The notes under the pieces are model-generated. The model was given only the letters and a program-made list of their open reading frames with translations. It ran no database searches and was not told where the DNA came from. DNA of 64,000 bases from Udeniomyces pyricola (taxonomy: Eukaryota; Basidiomycota; Tremellomycetes; Cystofilobasidiales; Mrakiaceae): the NCBI GenBank assembly GCA_039545295.1, contig BCIK01000001.1, forward strand, positions 372,001 to 436,000, written 5' to 3'. A program made the position numbers and the translations under genes. The stretch's first letter is position 1, and each line of letters begins with the position of its first letter. Shown here in pieces: positions 47,463 to 59,311 of the stretch.

Positions 47463-48827
47463 ATGCAGCCCACCGCCCGACTCAACTTCCGACCCTCTGC
47501 CTCGCTCTCGAGCGGCATGCCCTCTGGTTCGTCCCGCTCGATCCGAAGCGTGGTACCGAGTGCGGTAGACGACGAAAGGATGGCTATCGAGATGACCGAC
47601 CTCTGATTCGCTCCTTTTCTTCTCGTCCGTTGGGCCTTCGCTCTTCCTCGCTCCGTCTCGTTCCCCTTTACCTCTTCTGCCCTCTCCCCTTGTATGCTGT
47701 GCACTCTGTCTTGTCCTAAAACCTCGCCATTAATCGCAACGTTTTCAGGCAAGAAATACGTACGTTGCTTGTCTGGCATGCTCTCTGTTGCGCGTTGAGC
47801 GTGGATGTCGAGGCGCGACAAGGCTGGCTGGCTGGCTGGCTGACTGACGCTCACTGTCCCTCTCACTCTCTCACTCTCTCCCCGTGCCGTTGTCGGTTCT
47901 CTCGTTCAGCTTGGCTGGTGGGGTGCTTTCGGTGGTGAGAAGCAGAGGGGTGTCATCTCTTACAGTACGTCCCGATATTGGTCATGTTGACTGTCGTCCT
48001 GGATCGTTTGCGTTGCGACTTGACTGGATGGGGTGGCTAGACGGCCCTGTTCGTCGTTGCGTCGAATGCGCCTTCCCCCTTCGTGCGCGCTTTTAACGCT
48101 GTTCCTCCCCTCTTCCCCTTCCCTTTCCCTTCCCTTTCCCTCCCCTCCCTCTTCTCTTTTTGCCCTCTCACTGCTCGTTCATCCAGCCATCTCCCAGAAC
48201 GAGGGTTCCGCCATGAAGGGCGCCCTCGAGGGTTACGTCGTCCACGGTACCCGAAGGCTCGCGGCCCAGGCTCCTTACTGGCTTCCTCCTATGGCCATCG
48301 GTGAGTTGGACCCGTCCTTAACTCTCACCCAACGCAACGTCCACACACCTCGCGCGCCCCGCGTCTCCATGTCCCCACCCTCGACAAATAAGATGAGGTG
48401 GAGAGTGATGGAGGCTGCAAGGCATCCATCGCTCGTGTTTACCTGCGTTGGCTCTTCTTGCTCTCGGCGACGGACGAAAAGACGTGGGCGTGCCAGTCGT
48501 GTGCTACCGTCGTCATCATCGAGACTCGAGTCACTAAGCATCTTTCCTGACGTTCTGACCGTTGTTGTCTGCGTTAGGCTACGGAATCTTCGTCTGGTGC
48601 AACAACTACTACGACGTAAGCTACCGCCCTCTTTCCTTTTCCTTTTTGCTCGCGTCGGCCGGTGGAAGTCGCCTGCCTACTCGTCTATTCTCTTTGTCAT
48701 CTTCTTCATCTTTCCTGGCTGACGTTCTTTTGACCGTTCCTATCCTCGCGCACAGTACCTCAACTCGAAGGAGGGTCACCACCTGACCATGCTCGCCGAG
48801 GCCGAGGCCGAGGCGAAGGGTCACTAA
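47463..48827 (+). CDS. QCR8: Cytochrome b-c1 complex subunit 8
   Basis: Small subunit of mitochondrial respiratory complex III, bound near cytochrome b at the inner membrane. Exon 1 (47463-47526) encodes MQPTARLNFRPSASLSSGMP and part of Gly. An 11-nt exon (47749-47759, GCAAGAAATAC) gives the rest of G-K-K-Y, and the next exon (from 47910) gives LGWWGAFGGEKQRGVISYT. ISQNEGSAMKGALEGYVVHG follows, then RRLAAQAPYWLPPMAIGYGI and the membrane segment FVWCNNYYDYLNSKEGHH, ending EAEAKGH at 48827. The WWG, KQ-GV-YT and Y-LNSK-G pattern matches Qcr8. Six exons in under 1.4 kb. Confidence 0.9.
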
Positions 48828-50795
48828 ACGAGTTCCAATCGCTAAACCTCTTGTAGAGGAAGGAGAAAGAAGAAGGGAGCCAGAGAGGAATGGAAGAAGG
48901 AAAAAGGATCGTTTCTATAAATGCGGGTCTTGATAGTTCCTTTCACTAAGCTAACTTGGTCAACCAATCTGCCCTGACTCGCCGTACAATCGAATCCTAT
49001 TGACATTATCATGACTGCTAGCCTCATCCAAGGCAAGCCGTTGACTCAATCAGCTCTGGATCGATCGATCGACCAATATTCCTCTAGACTTCCTCGTTCT
49101 GTCGCGTCGTACTCACCTGGTGCGCGATGGGTGGATCCCGGCGAGCTACAGAGTACATCGGCCGGCCCGCGATCGGGTACTGTCTGTCTGTCCATCCATC
49201 CATTCGTTCACCTTTCCCATCGACTCCTCATCAAACCAATTCACCCAAAGATCTCCCCCTCCACGTTCCATTTGCAATTCTGCATGATCCAAGTCCTGTC
49301 AGCTTCCTTTTTTTTTTTTTTTTTTTTTCATCATGCCCCAATAACTCTGATGGTAACACTCCCCCTTTCTGGGCTTAACTCAATCCTTCCTTTCTCGTCT
49401 TCCCCCCCCCCCTTCCCCCCCTCCTCCCTTCCTCCCTCCCCTTGCCCTTTCGTTCCCAGCAGCTACTACTGATAGTCCCCCCTCGTTTCTCTTTTTGGTC
49501 GCCTCGGTCCTGATATTTCCTAATCCCAACCCCCTTCCGCCCAGCCAGCCCCTTTGCATTCCTTTGTGGCTTCGTCGTCTACCCCTATTCCATCCGTCTC
49601 CCATGTATCTATCCTCCCAGCCCGAGGACCAGGAGACCCGATCCTCCTATCAAGCGACTCACACACATATATATATATATATATATCATGAATGCTTGGG
49701 TGGCATGATGTCCACACATGAACGCAGATGGCTACGTACGAACTTGACTAGCTAGCTACCTCATTAATACTTTATCCGCCGATCGCGCAAAGGGAAATGA
49801 TATGGAGAAGCGCTTTGAAATCGATTCAGTGGCCAGTAAGAGTCTTTGTATTCCATGCTGCAAGGAATCCAACCCATGTAGATACGAATCGCAAGAATGA
49901 TTATATTTATTTTTGCCTTATCCTTTTTTTTTTTTTTCTTTTTTTCTTTTTTTTTTTTCTTTTTTCTTCTTTTTTCTTCTCTTACTGCGTTTCAACTCAT
50001 TTGCTGATGCGCCCTCTCTCTCCTTCTCCTGCTTCTTCACCCCCCCCCCCAAATGTGAGCCCAGCTTGACGGTGAAAAAAGGAATGATATAACACTAACG
50101 ACTAGCAAGCAGTAGTACGTAGTAGTGGTGGTGGTGGTGATAATGGCAGTAGAAGTAATAGCAGCGAACGTGAAGGAACGGGATCGGAGCTGGAGGGTGT
50201 TGTACGTGGGGTTTTTGGATACTACTAGATAGAGAACGGAGACTGAGATACGCTGTGCGAGGAAGGGTAAAGGGAGGAAAGAGGGGGGGGAGGAGCAGAC
50301 AGGGAAAGAAAGCTGAAGGGGACGGGACTTTGCTGTCATGCGCCGAGCTGCAAAAAAAAAAAAACAAGGCAAGCCCGAACGGATGGACTCGAGGCGGAAT
50401 AGGAAGGGAGACAGGCGGGTATGCGAGGAAGAAGCAAAAGGTGGAATGAACGACGGAACGACACAAAGGAAACAGAGGCAATGGGCAGAAAAAGAAAGAA
50501 GTAGAGAAGAAAAAGAAAAAGAAAGAGGTGCTGATGGAATTAGAACGATGCAAGTGACGGAAAACTGGGTTGAAAGATGGGTGTGGGTTGTGGAGGAAGA
50601 GGGAGAGAGAAGAAGCGAAGCGAGGCGAGAGACATGGCAACATGTAGGAACGAGAAAGAATGATACGTTGGGCAAGGAGGAGCCATAGAGGCGCAAGTAA
50701 GCTGAGCAAACAGAGGCTTGGAGAACGAAGAGAAAGAAAGAGCAGAAAGAAAGAAAAAGAAAAAGAAAAAAAGAGGCAAAAATGCGGGTTCCTTT
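48828..50795. other. Long intergenic region, low complexity
   Basis: It separates the convergent QCR8 (+) and CDC25 (-) genes. It holds T runs at 49311-49329 and 49926-49985, C runs near 49404-49420 and 50041-50050, an (AT)n run at 49667-49686, and purine-rich sequence 50250-50780 that is probably the CDC25 3' region. I see no gene. Confidence 0.6.
49667..49686. repeat. (AT)n microsatellite
   Basis: A 20-base AT run directly following a short CA run. Confidence 0.9.
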
Positions 50796-53700
50796 TTAGA
50801 TGCGAGCCAACGACCCGGTACTCGGGCCTGCTCCTAGTGAAAGGAAGGGCGACGTTTGAGCTCGATCCATATGCATCAGTCTTGGTCGGAGAGGTTTGGC
50901 CGCAGTGATGGTTGCATGGGCGTCTGCAAGCGATCGAGGACAGGGGCTTCCGCCTTCTCCCAAGCCGCCGTCGGAGCTGCTGGCAAAAGAAGTATCGGCG
51001 TGGTCGTCTTCCTCCGATTCCGCAATGGTCAACCCTCTACCTCGCTTGACTTGAGCAACAGAGGCAGCGGCAAAAGCGAGAGGCGGAAGGTTGGTCGAGG
51101 ACGGACGGGGCGGGGGGACGACGTTGGCGTTAGAGAAAAAGGCCTTGGAGGTGATAGAGGGCCCATCTCCTTGCCAGGACTGAGCACGAGCAAACTTGCC
51201 CTTCCGGAATGAGTTGAGGTCGGTCGATCGCTTTTCGAGGTGAGCAGGATCATCCATGGCAACGTAAGCCCGAGGGTTACAGCAGTCCTAATGGGAGCAA
51301 GGGTAAACACAGGAGATGTCGGGGCGTCAGCACGAGCGACCGAAGCCAACACGCCAACGTATGCATGGACTCGAACACGTTACGGCTAGGTACTGACAGG
51401 TTTCTTCTCCCAGAAATTCTTGTAGCCACCTTCGAGGACATAGACTTCCGGGTAATGCAAAGCCGGGTAAAACGACTGGTTGACGGCTCGGTCATTTTTC
51501 CTCAGGACTTTGGCGCTGCAAAGACAAAGAAGGGAGGAGGAAGAAAACAGAAAGAAAAAGAAAAAGCGATCCAAGCGGTCAGCCTCATAGCACGGGATAG
51601 GGACTGGGTAAGGCCTGCATCTCTAGAGACAAGCAAACGTACATCTCAGGGCCTCTTTTGAGCGAAAACTCGCAGTGGAAGACGAGGACCGTCTTGCCTT
51701 CCGTTGCGCCCTCCGCCGGTTTAGTGCTGGTGCTCGGCTTGGGAAGAGCCGAGCCGTCCGAGTGGATGCCCTGGCCGGGCGTCAAAAGGTACGCAAAGAG
51801 GTCCTGCTCGTTCCCAATGTTGACAGCGCCGTCGATATGGCCCCCGGCGTACTCATAAGCGAATCGGCAGTCGATGATCTGGTACCGGGTGATTTGAGAC
51901 GAGTATTGCCCGTTGATGAGGTTCTCGAGCTGAACATGAGAGTTGAGCGAAACACGAAGAGATGAACGAAAAAGAACACGTTAGTAAATCGATGGACCAA
52001 ATGCAACCACGACCATCGTGGATAGAAACGAAACATACAGTGTCAGGGTTGATTCTCATGAGACCGTCCTCCTTGACTTTGTAGCAAGGCAACACCTTGC
52101 CGTCTTTCTCCTCAGCTCCAAACCCACCCATCCCGGGAACCGACTTGACGTCTCCTTTTTTGACACTCTTCTTCCTCGCCAGCATAACCTCCGTTCCCTT
52201 CCTCATCCTCGAGACGTCCTTGCTCGCTAAAGCGACGCGTACGCTCGGCGATCCGTTGGCTGCCGGGCCATTCTGGCCCAGGATACGACGGGCGTGACCG
52301 CCAACGTTATGGGCGCCGGCTCCCTGCGAAGGTGAGTCTTCAAAGCACGATGCGTCCGAGTCCTCATCGCCAGATGGCGTCGTGAGACCATCGCCAAACA
52401 GCGGCTGGCACGTCGAAAAGGCCCGTCGGATCGGGGGTTGAGCGCGAGGAAAGGTTGGGCCAGTGAATGTCGAGGCCGATGATTCGGGCCGGACGCGGAC
52501 TGGGTTTGATCCAGCATCGTCGGTAGGGAGAGACTGGAAGGCGGCGAGCATCGGGCGTTGGTAAGGTTTTTGGCGAGCAGCAACGGTGCTTGCTCTGCCC
52601 GAGTTGAAGAGAAGGCTTGGGGCTGTCGAAAAGGAGCGATCAAAGGCATTGAGGTTCAGGCTGGGATTGTGGCTACGAGAGGCGGCCAAACCACCCGAGA
52701 TGCGCCGAGAGGAAGGCGATGATGGAGGAGAGCCAAACGTGGTCTTGTGAGCAGGAGCAGTGGATGGGGAAGCGCCAAAGAACTCGGAAATGTCACCCTC
52801 GCCGTCGAGACCGAAGCCGAGAGGGGAGGCAGGGATGCTGGCAAGTCCAGTGACGGCAGTAAGAGGCTCGTCAGGTTCGGTGTCGGTATCGACATCCATG
52901 TCCAGAGCGGCGGAGAAGTCAATGGTGGATGGTCGCTCGTTGGCAAGGGCAGCCTTGGTTCCGGCCGAAAACACGGGCTCAGACTGAAGCCGAAAAGAGA
53001 GAGAAAAAATTCGTGCAAAAGTGTCAGTAGGGATCACGATAATCAATCACGGAGATGATACGCAAGTCTCATGGGTGATGTCCTGGAAATGGTACTGACC
53101 TCCCGGCGAGGATTTGGTGGGGCAAAGAGGGACCCTCCTGGGTTTCGGTCCGATTTTCCTGTCAGCTTGACCGTTGGCCATGGTAGCGTCGCTTTTGTTC
53201 TCTTGCCCGCGTCCGGCTTCTTGCTCTTGCCTGGTGAGGTGGCGCTTGGCAGTGCTGGCGGGCCCATGAGGCCGGCAGTGCTCTTGCCTGCGCTGGGGCC
53301 GGCCATTCGCGAGGGCGAGTCGAGGTTCGCACAGAGCTCGGCGCCAAACGTACGACGACCCTGAGGGAGAGCGGCCGCCTGGGCTGTTCGTTTTGAGGAA
53401 GACGAGGACGAAGACGAGTACGAGCTTTCCCTAGTACTCCGGATAAAGGACGGGCGCGGAGGAGCTGTCGGGCGCCGGTTGATCGATGACGACGAGGACG
53501 ATGAAGACGACGCCGAGATGCTGGACGAGCCTAATGTCGACGCCAACGTCGGTGGTGGTGGTGGTGGTGGTGGATGTGATGGGACAACAAACCGAGGCTG
53601 CGGCATTGGCTGGCGCATCGAGAAGGCGGGCGACATGTCCATTGGCGAAGCCGTCTGGCGTGGGGGGAAGTAGGGCGATCTGGGCGAGACGCTCGGCGAT

Positions 53701-53906
53701 TGGTAGGTTGCAGCATTATGTTGCTCATGAGACGAGGTGATTGACATGGACGAAGCGAATGAGGCATCGACATCGAGATCCTCGTCGCCAGGGGTGAAAG
53801 GGGATGATGGTAGATCGCATTCGTCTGCGAAGCTTCTTGAGCTGGCGTAGCTTTCGGGATTGGGCGAGGACGAGTAGTGAGGGTGATGTGAGTAGACCTC
53901 GGTCAT
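50796..53906 (-). CDS. cdc25: M-phase inducer phosphatase (Cdc25/Mih1)
   Basis: Dual-specificity phosphatase that removes inhibitory phosphates from Cdk1 and triggers mitosis. The N-terminus (from 53906, [19 protein letters not shown]) is long, Ser/Pro-rich and has a run of eight Pro encoded by a GGT-type repeat (about 53549-53572). The rhodanese-like catalytic domain begins [20 protein letters not shown] then [18 protein letters not shown]. The active-site loop is [12 protein letters not shown], the HC-x5-R signature. It continues [20 protein letters not shown] and [15 protein letters not shown], matching Cdc25. A C-terminal extension ends [10 protein letters not shown] at 50796. Many Ser-Pro sites in the N-terminus fit Cdk/14-3-3 type control, as known in the family. 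Confidence 0.93.
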
Positions 53907-55064
53907 GACAGAAGAAGGGGGGGGGGACAGAGTGCGTGATAGAAGAACTGAACGTGATTAGGTCAGAGGGTATAGCGAGATTTGAGGTACGAAGTATATG
54001 AAGGGAAGCAGAACGGCCGAATTGGCAAGGGTGCGGAAGATTAAAACCAGACGATAGGTCAGCGCAGCCCTCAGCATACGAGGTCAAGCTCGGTGAAAGC
54101 GTTAGTATGGCGGGCCATGTGGAGACGAAATGGCTGTGGACGTAGTGAGAGAGGCGAAGCGGGCAAGATGGAGAGAGGTGAGGCCGTCGAGGTTTCGGCC
54201 TCTGGGGGATTACCGTCCGAAGAGGCACGAAGGAGAGAGAGAGAGCTTTGAGAACGTCACTTTGACTCACGAGAGGGAAAGGGGTTGGGAGGGACGAGTC
54301 GTCGACGACACGAGAGGACAGAAGCGACCAGGTGCGCTACTGAGGAGGAAGCTCGACAGGCGAGTTGATGTGAGAGACCAACGGGCGGACGGGAGGGAGA
54401 TCAGATGGGATGGCGAGAGAGAGAGAGAGAGAGGAAGCGGAAGTAGAGGAGAGGGTGGAAGGGCGGAAGGGCGCAAGAGAGAGACAGAGGGCGAGTTGGT
54501 CGAGCGTGCTTTTGGGTCAAAGTCGGGCGCGTTGAGAGGGGGGAGGGGAGGGAAAGCAACCGAGTGACTAGTGTGTGTTGGTTCAACGATGCTAATAAGG
54601 CCTCCGAGGGGTGTCAAACGAGTGTCGGAACGATGGCTAGTCGAGTACTAAGTGAGCGTGGTTCTGTTCATCACCAGCACAAGTTCAACCAGACATCACA
54701 ACAACAGACGTAGAGAGTTAAGTCCAACGCGTACATCGAGAACAACGCAGACAGAAACGACAACGGAGGGAAACCCAGACAGAGGCTGCTAGGTGCCATG
54801 ATCCATGTCGACTCATCGTCCACCTCTCGACACGCCCGGCGACGCATGCTTCGCTCACTCACCTCGATGAAGAGTATGTGTTCTGGAGATAAGGACGATA
54901 CCAGCGAGGGTAGACGCGATACGGGATAGAAAGAAAAGCAGGAGAAAAAAAAGGAAGGAAAGTTGGGAGGATGAGCGTGTCGTTGTTGGGAAAGGCCGAA
55001 CGAGAGTGAGCAGCAAACGATGACATCGTCAGGATCTCTTGCGGTGCCCCTCACTTGAGTCGTG

Positions 55065-55103
<39 letters not shown>

Positions 55104-56985
55104 GCGCGTTCGGCTTGCCTCGCCTTCCTCGCGACTTGTTGCCGTCGCGTCAATATTCACGTCACTGGTTCCGTCCGACGTCTGCTGTTCGCGGACCAAT
55201 AGATACGTACATGACGAGTTTGACTGCGATATGCGGTGAACGCCTATAGGTCGTGTGGATTCAGTGTTTGCTATCCCCGTCGATATCAAGGGGGTGGCCG
55301 TTTGCAGCAGAGTCAGAGAGCTCAGAGTAAGAGTGGGCGCGACGAGGGGCCGGAAGGGCGAGAACTATGATGATGGACATGTATATAATACTCCTAAGGA
55401 AAATCGTTGGCCGTCTGCCGCGTAAAGTCCAGCCCTCGCAGTCGACAAAGGAATCTAGTCGCCCCCTCCAAGATCATCATCGCTCATCCCAACGCCTCAA
55501 CGGCCTCCTCCCACCCCCTCTCCCCTTAAGCCTTGCTGGAATCCTATCCCGTTCCAAGCATCATCACTCAGAGCGCGTGACCACGCCTCCTCTTTCTTTC
55601 GCCCTCTGTCAAAAGATCAGGGCGTGGGAGAAGCGACGATCCCATCAGCCGGATTGATCTGCTTTCCCAGTGCGCGCACAAGCTACAGCTAGCTGGACCG
55701 GCCTCCCTTCCGCACAATACACAACCAACCGGCCCTCTCCTCGATCGCGCGTCGAATGTTTTTGAGGGTACAGACGACGCTTGGGCTTTGTTCTCTCGAG
55801 CAAGAGGGCGGCGACCCACCCGCCAGGCCAGAAATACAGCCAACCTTGGCAAAGACCGATGCACAGAGAATCGAAGAAAGGGAAATGTATGGACCGGCCG
55901 GTGCATGTGTCTGGCAGGATCGGATGCATGTGCCAAATCGGTGTTCGATGTGCAATCATGAGCATCAGCCTCGACCTGAAATTTGTCGCTTGAAGCTTGA
56001 GACACATGTCCAACCTGACAGGCGCTCAAAGGAAACCGATTGAGAACAACGATAGTGTTCATACAAGGAGAAACGTGAAACGTCGAACGTCGATTAACAG
56101 CGTGGTCGACAGAGAACAACGAATATACAACGAACAACGCGCGACGTCGACGCGTCAACTTGCCACCAGTCAAACAATCAAGATTGATATTCAATAGAGG
56201 CCGATGTCGTCACGCCAGTACAGCTCGAGCTCGATCGCTTGGGCTGCTGACCGCTTTGGCGATCGACCGGTATTTCTTGCCTGGTTTCGCCTCGAGGATT
56301 CAACCATTTCAATTACTGTCAGAAGTCGATAACGCGGTAACTTCGCTCACCGGCCTCGTACCTCCAGCCGCGGCCAACGCTGGACGCGTGCAGATCTGCA
56401 GATCCATCTAGCTTGTTACCAGACCCGGTCACGGTTGAGTCTCATCTATATAACCCTGATGGCCTAGACCCAAAAACCGTGCGCCCTCTCGGAGTCGCGT
56501 GAACCAGCGGCGCGATGGGTTCGAAGCTTGATTAGGATCGAATAGCTGATGCATATATTTATAAAGGAAGAAGACCAGGACTAGCGGACTACTATGTGGC
56601 CAATCTGCAACATACGGAAGTTTGGAGACATCACATATCTGGAACGACTGATCATCACCCGGTCCGGTGAGATGAAGAAACCCATCGGCTCCGACAATCG
56701 CTGCACTAAGCATTGAAGAGAGAAGAAAGAATAACTAGCGCGAAACGAAGTATTTTGCATGGAGCAAAAGCGAATCAAGATGATACAGCAAGAAGGATCA
56801 GAGGGACAGAACACCAGGCAAGCGACAGGCCTACAAGACAAGGGAAGGGAAGGGAGAAAGCGAACGGAGACTAGAAAGTATCAAGAGATGAGGAAACCAT
56901 TCGACACACGAGCGTGAAAGCTGGAGGATCAGACCCATACCATTCCAGTCCGAACTAGTGATATCGAGCTTCGTATCGTAAGTTT
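53907..56985. other. 3-kb gene-free region with repeats
   Basis: It lies upstream of CDC25 and downstream of the DUF1776 gene. Contents: GA-rich sequence with a (GA)n run at 54415-54433, a (CA)n(CG)n run at 55067-55108, and otherwise unstructured sequence. A 208-codon open frame on the minus strand (56194-55568) has no domain and is not accepted. A long regulatory leader for CDC25 is possible. Confidence 0.55.
55067..55108. repeat. (CA)n followed by (CG)4
   Basis: About 17 CA units run directly into CGCGCGCG. Alternating purine-pyrimidine sequence of this kind can adopt Z-DNA. Confidence 0.92.
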
Positions 56986-59311
56986 TCAGGCCTGAACCCA
57001 GCTCCCGTCCATGCCGTTGTAGCTAGAGGTGTCCTCGCTGGGAGAGCTGTCGGTGTCGACGTCACCCTCATCAGATGATTCGCCAGCGTCCACCACAGGG
57101 ACCGTGTTTTGTGTCGCGGCTGGCTTGGGCAATTTCTGAGATGCAACGACCTGGGCCTCTTTCTGGCGAGCAGCCGCGGCTTCTCCAGCAGCTTGAGCGG
57201 CAGGAGACTTGACAGGTGATCGAGATGCGACCTTAGCAGGGGTCGAATGAGGGAGTTGGTCTTTGGTCGAAGAAAGGATACGGCTAAGGAGAGCCGATGG
57301 AATAAGTGGTCGGATGTAGGCGTATGTCCAAGCTGAAACGTCGTACGGAGAAGAGCAAGACATGATGCGAATGGATGGAAGGAAAGGAATTCATGTCGAT
57401 AACAGTGTCAATAAGACTGCAGCACAATATGACCCAACTCATGAAAATGATGAGATGAAATACGTACATCCGGCTCCAACGCGTGAGGTACTGAGGGTAC
57501 CCATCCAGTTTCCTCTCGTGACAGCCCCGTATACGTTCCTCTCAAGCACCTCAAACCCACTGGGCTTCCTTGATCCGTACACCCAGCTCAAGAACCAGTC
57601 GATGATTCGAACGCCGGCGACTTTGATCGCCTCAAAGTTTCTAGGCAAAGACCTCTTGACAGGCGATATGAGACCAACTTCCATCATCTGTACCTCGATA
57701 CGGGCTGCGGCGTCGCCCTTGGTCTTACGGGTATCGTCAATTTCTTGGGCCAACGCAGCGAATGCCGTTCGGACCGTCTTAGATGACACATGGTTCGCCG
57801 AGAGCCCAGGAGGAGAGATGTTGCCGGTCGATGGAACCATGACGATGATTTTTTTAGTGACGGATGAGGTGGTATATCTATGCCTCTTGGCTGCAAGCGC
57901 GCTCGAGCGTAGCGAACTAGGGACGAAAGACGCCGGAAGCGGATCGGAGAGAACTGGCAGCAGCTGTGTGATGATGGAAAGTGGCGTCTTGAGCGCGATT
58001 TGAACATCATTGGAGGTATGAGTTGCAGGCGAGGGGATGGGAAGGGAGAGCAAGGAGATGATTGAGCAGATGATTGGTTGAATTGACGATGGAGATGCAA
58101 ATGGATCGCCTGGTTAGATCAGGAAGGGGTAAGAGGCGGTGTTAGGGTCGGATCGTCAACCTCATAGATGATTTCAGTGTTCTCGGAAAGACGTTGCTTA
58201 CCCGCCGAGTGAAAGGGGACTCGGAGAGTCAGCGTGTCGCGCAATGTCCGAACAAAGGAATCAATGCCGTTTGCCTACCGAACGCCAATTCAATCGAGAC
58301 TGGTCAGAACAGGACGTCATAAAGGAGAGGACGTTGCTCCATAAATACACTCACATTCTCTGGATCCAAAACAAGTGCCTTGATAAAGCCACCCTTAGAT
58401 TGTTCTTCGAGCGAGGCAGCCGCCTTCTTGGACGAGACGGACGCAAAGACGATGAAGCCGGCCGACTCACTGCAAGGATAGCCCATAGAACCGAGCAAAT
58501 AACGCGAACGCCAGTCAGCATGACGCTTGTCAAATCTCCCCAGCGGATGGACTTCAGGATCTTACAGATAAAGAGCCAAAGGGAAACCAAGGGGTGTAGC
58601 ATCCGCCCCGAGAAGTACTACAGAGAGAAGGGGCAACGGTTAAGAGAAGGATCAGCTGCCCATCCTTCGGACCCAACCGGGACGTACCCGGAGACCTTTG
58701 CTTGGCTGCTAACGCACCGATGACTTCAACCCGATGGCCATCTCGCATAAGGGGTCTACTGAGAGATCGATTCATCTCCTTTGTGTCCCGGATGGCCTGA
58801 AGCGCTCTGTCGGAGACGAGCGATTGTCCTTGGGCGATCTTAGACCAAACCCGTCTGCGCTGCTCGGGCCCGATAGTGATAGCGCCAATGCCAATCGCAG
58901 CGATAGCGAGAGCAGGTCCGCCGACGGTGTACGGATGTTGTCGAACGAACGATTCAGACCGGGCGTAGAGGTCTGAGGCGTAGGCCATTGACGTCACAGG
59001 GGGAGGAGGTGGTGGCGGGGGCGGAGGTAGGTTGGCGGTAGTCGGAAGATCCTTAATGTAGATACGGACAAGCTCGCCTAAGAAGGTATACACCAGGGAT
59101 GAATGCATATGATGAACATGATGAGTTGATTTCATGTATACTTGCGACCAGGTGGGACACTTGGACAAGACGATATGAAGGGGGCAGGAGAAGTATGCGA
59201 ACGGATAGAAGAGGTCGATTCCTCGACTTGATCGTAAAGTAGGTACGCGAACGATGTGGCCTCGTGAGGGAGGGCTGAGATGTGAGCGGCGACGTCGTCG
59301 AGGAGAGGCAT
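56986..59311 (-). CDS. DUF1776-family protein (Rossmann-like, probable membrane anchor)
   Basis: Fungal family of unknown function related to short-chain dehydrogenases. The start at 59311 gives MPLLDDVAAHISALPHEATS, then RELVRIYIKDLPTTANL and a Pro run (P10). A hydrophobic helix follows (YTVGGPALAIAAIGIGAITI), so membrane anchoring is likely. The Rossmann-like part is HRVEVIVLLGADATPLGFPL, ALYLESAGFIVFASVSSKKA and SKGGFIKALVLDPEN. Later blocks include KKIIVMVPSTGNISPPGLS and KTVRTAFAALAQEID (like the SDR Ser and helix region), EVQMMEVGLISPVKRSLP, and a low-complexity acidic C-terminus ending GMDGSWVQA at 56986. No intact YxxxK catalytic pair is obvious. Many small exons, one about 45 nt. A mitochondrial site is my recollection for the yeast relative, not shown here. 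Confidence 0.8.

Noticed and set aside
49011..49472. 153-codon open frame after QCR8
   Set aside because: Made of poly-T and poly-C derived residues (Phe, Pro, Ser); no support as a gene.
55568..56194. 208-codon open frame on the minus strand
   Set aside because: No domain, no typical introns, unusual composition for this window. Treated as chance.
56500..56535. GGGTTCGAAGC as a tRNA B box
   Set aside because: No matching T stem, no A box at the right distance and no acceptor stem.
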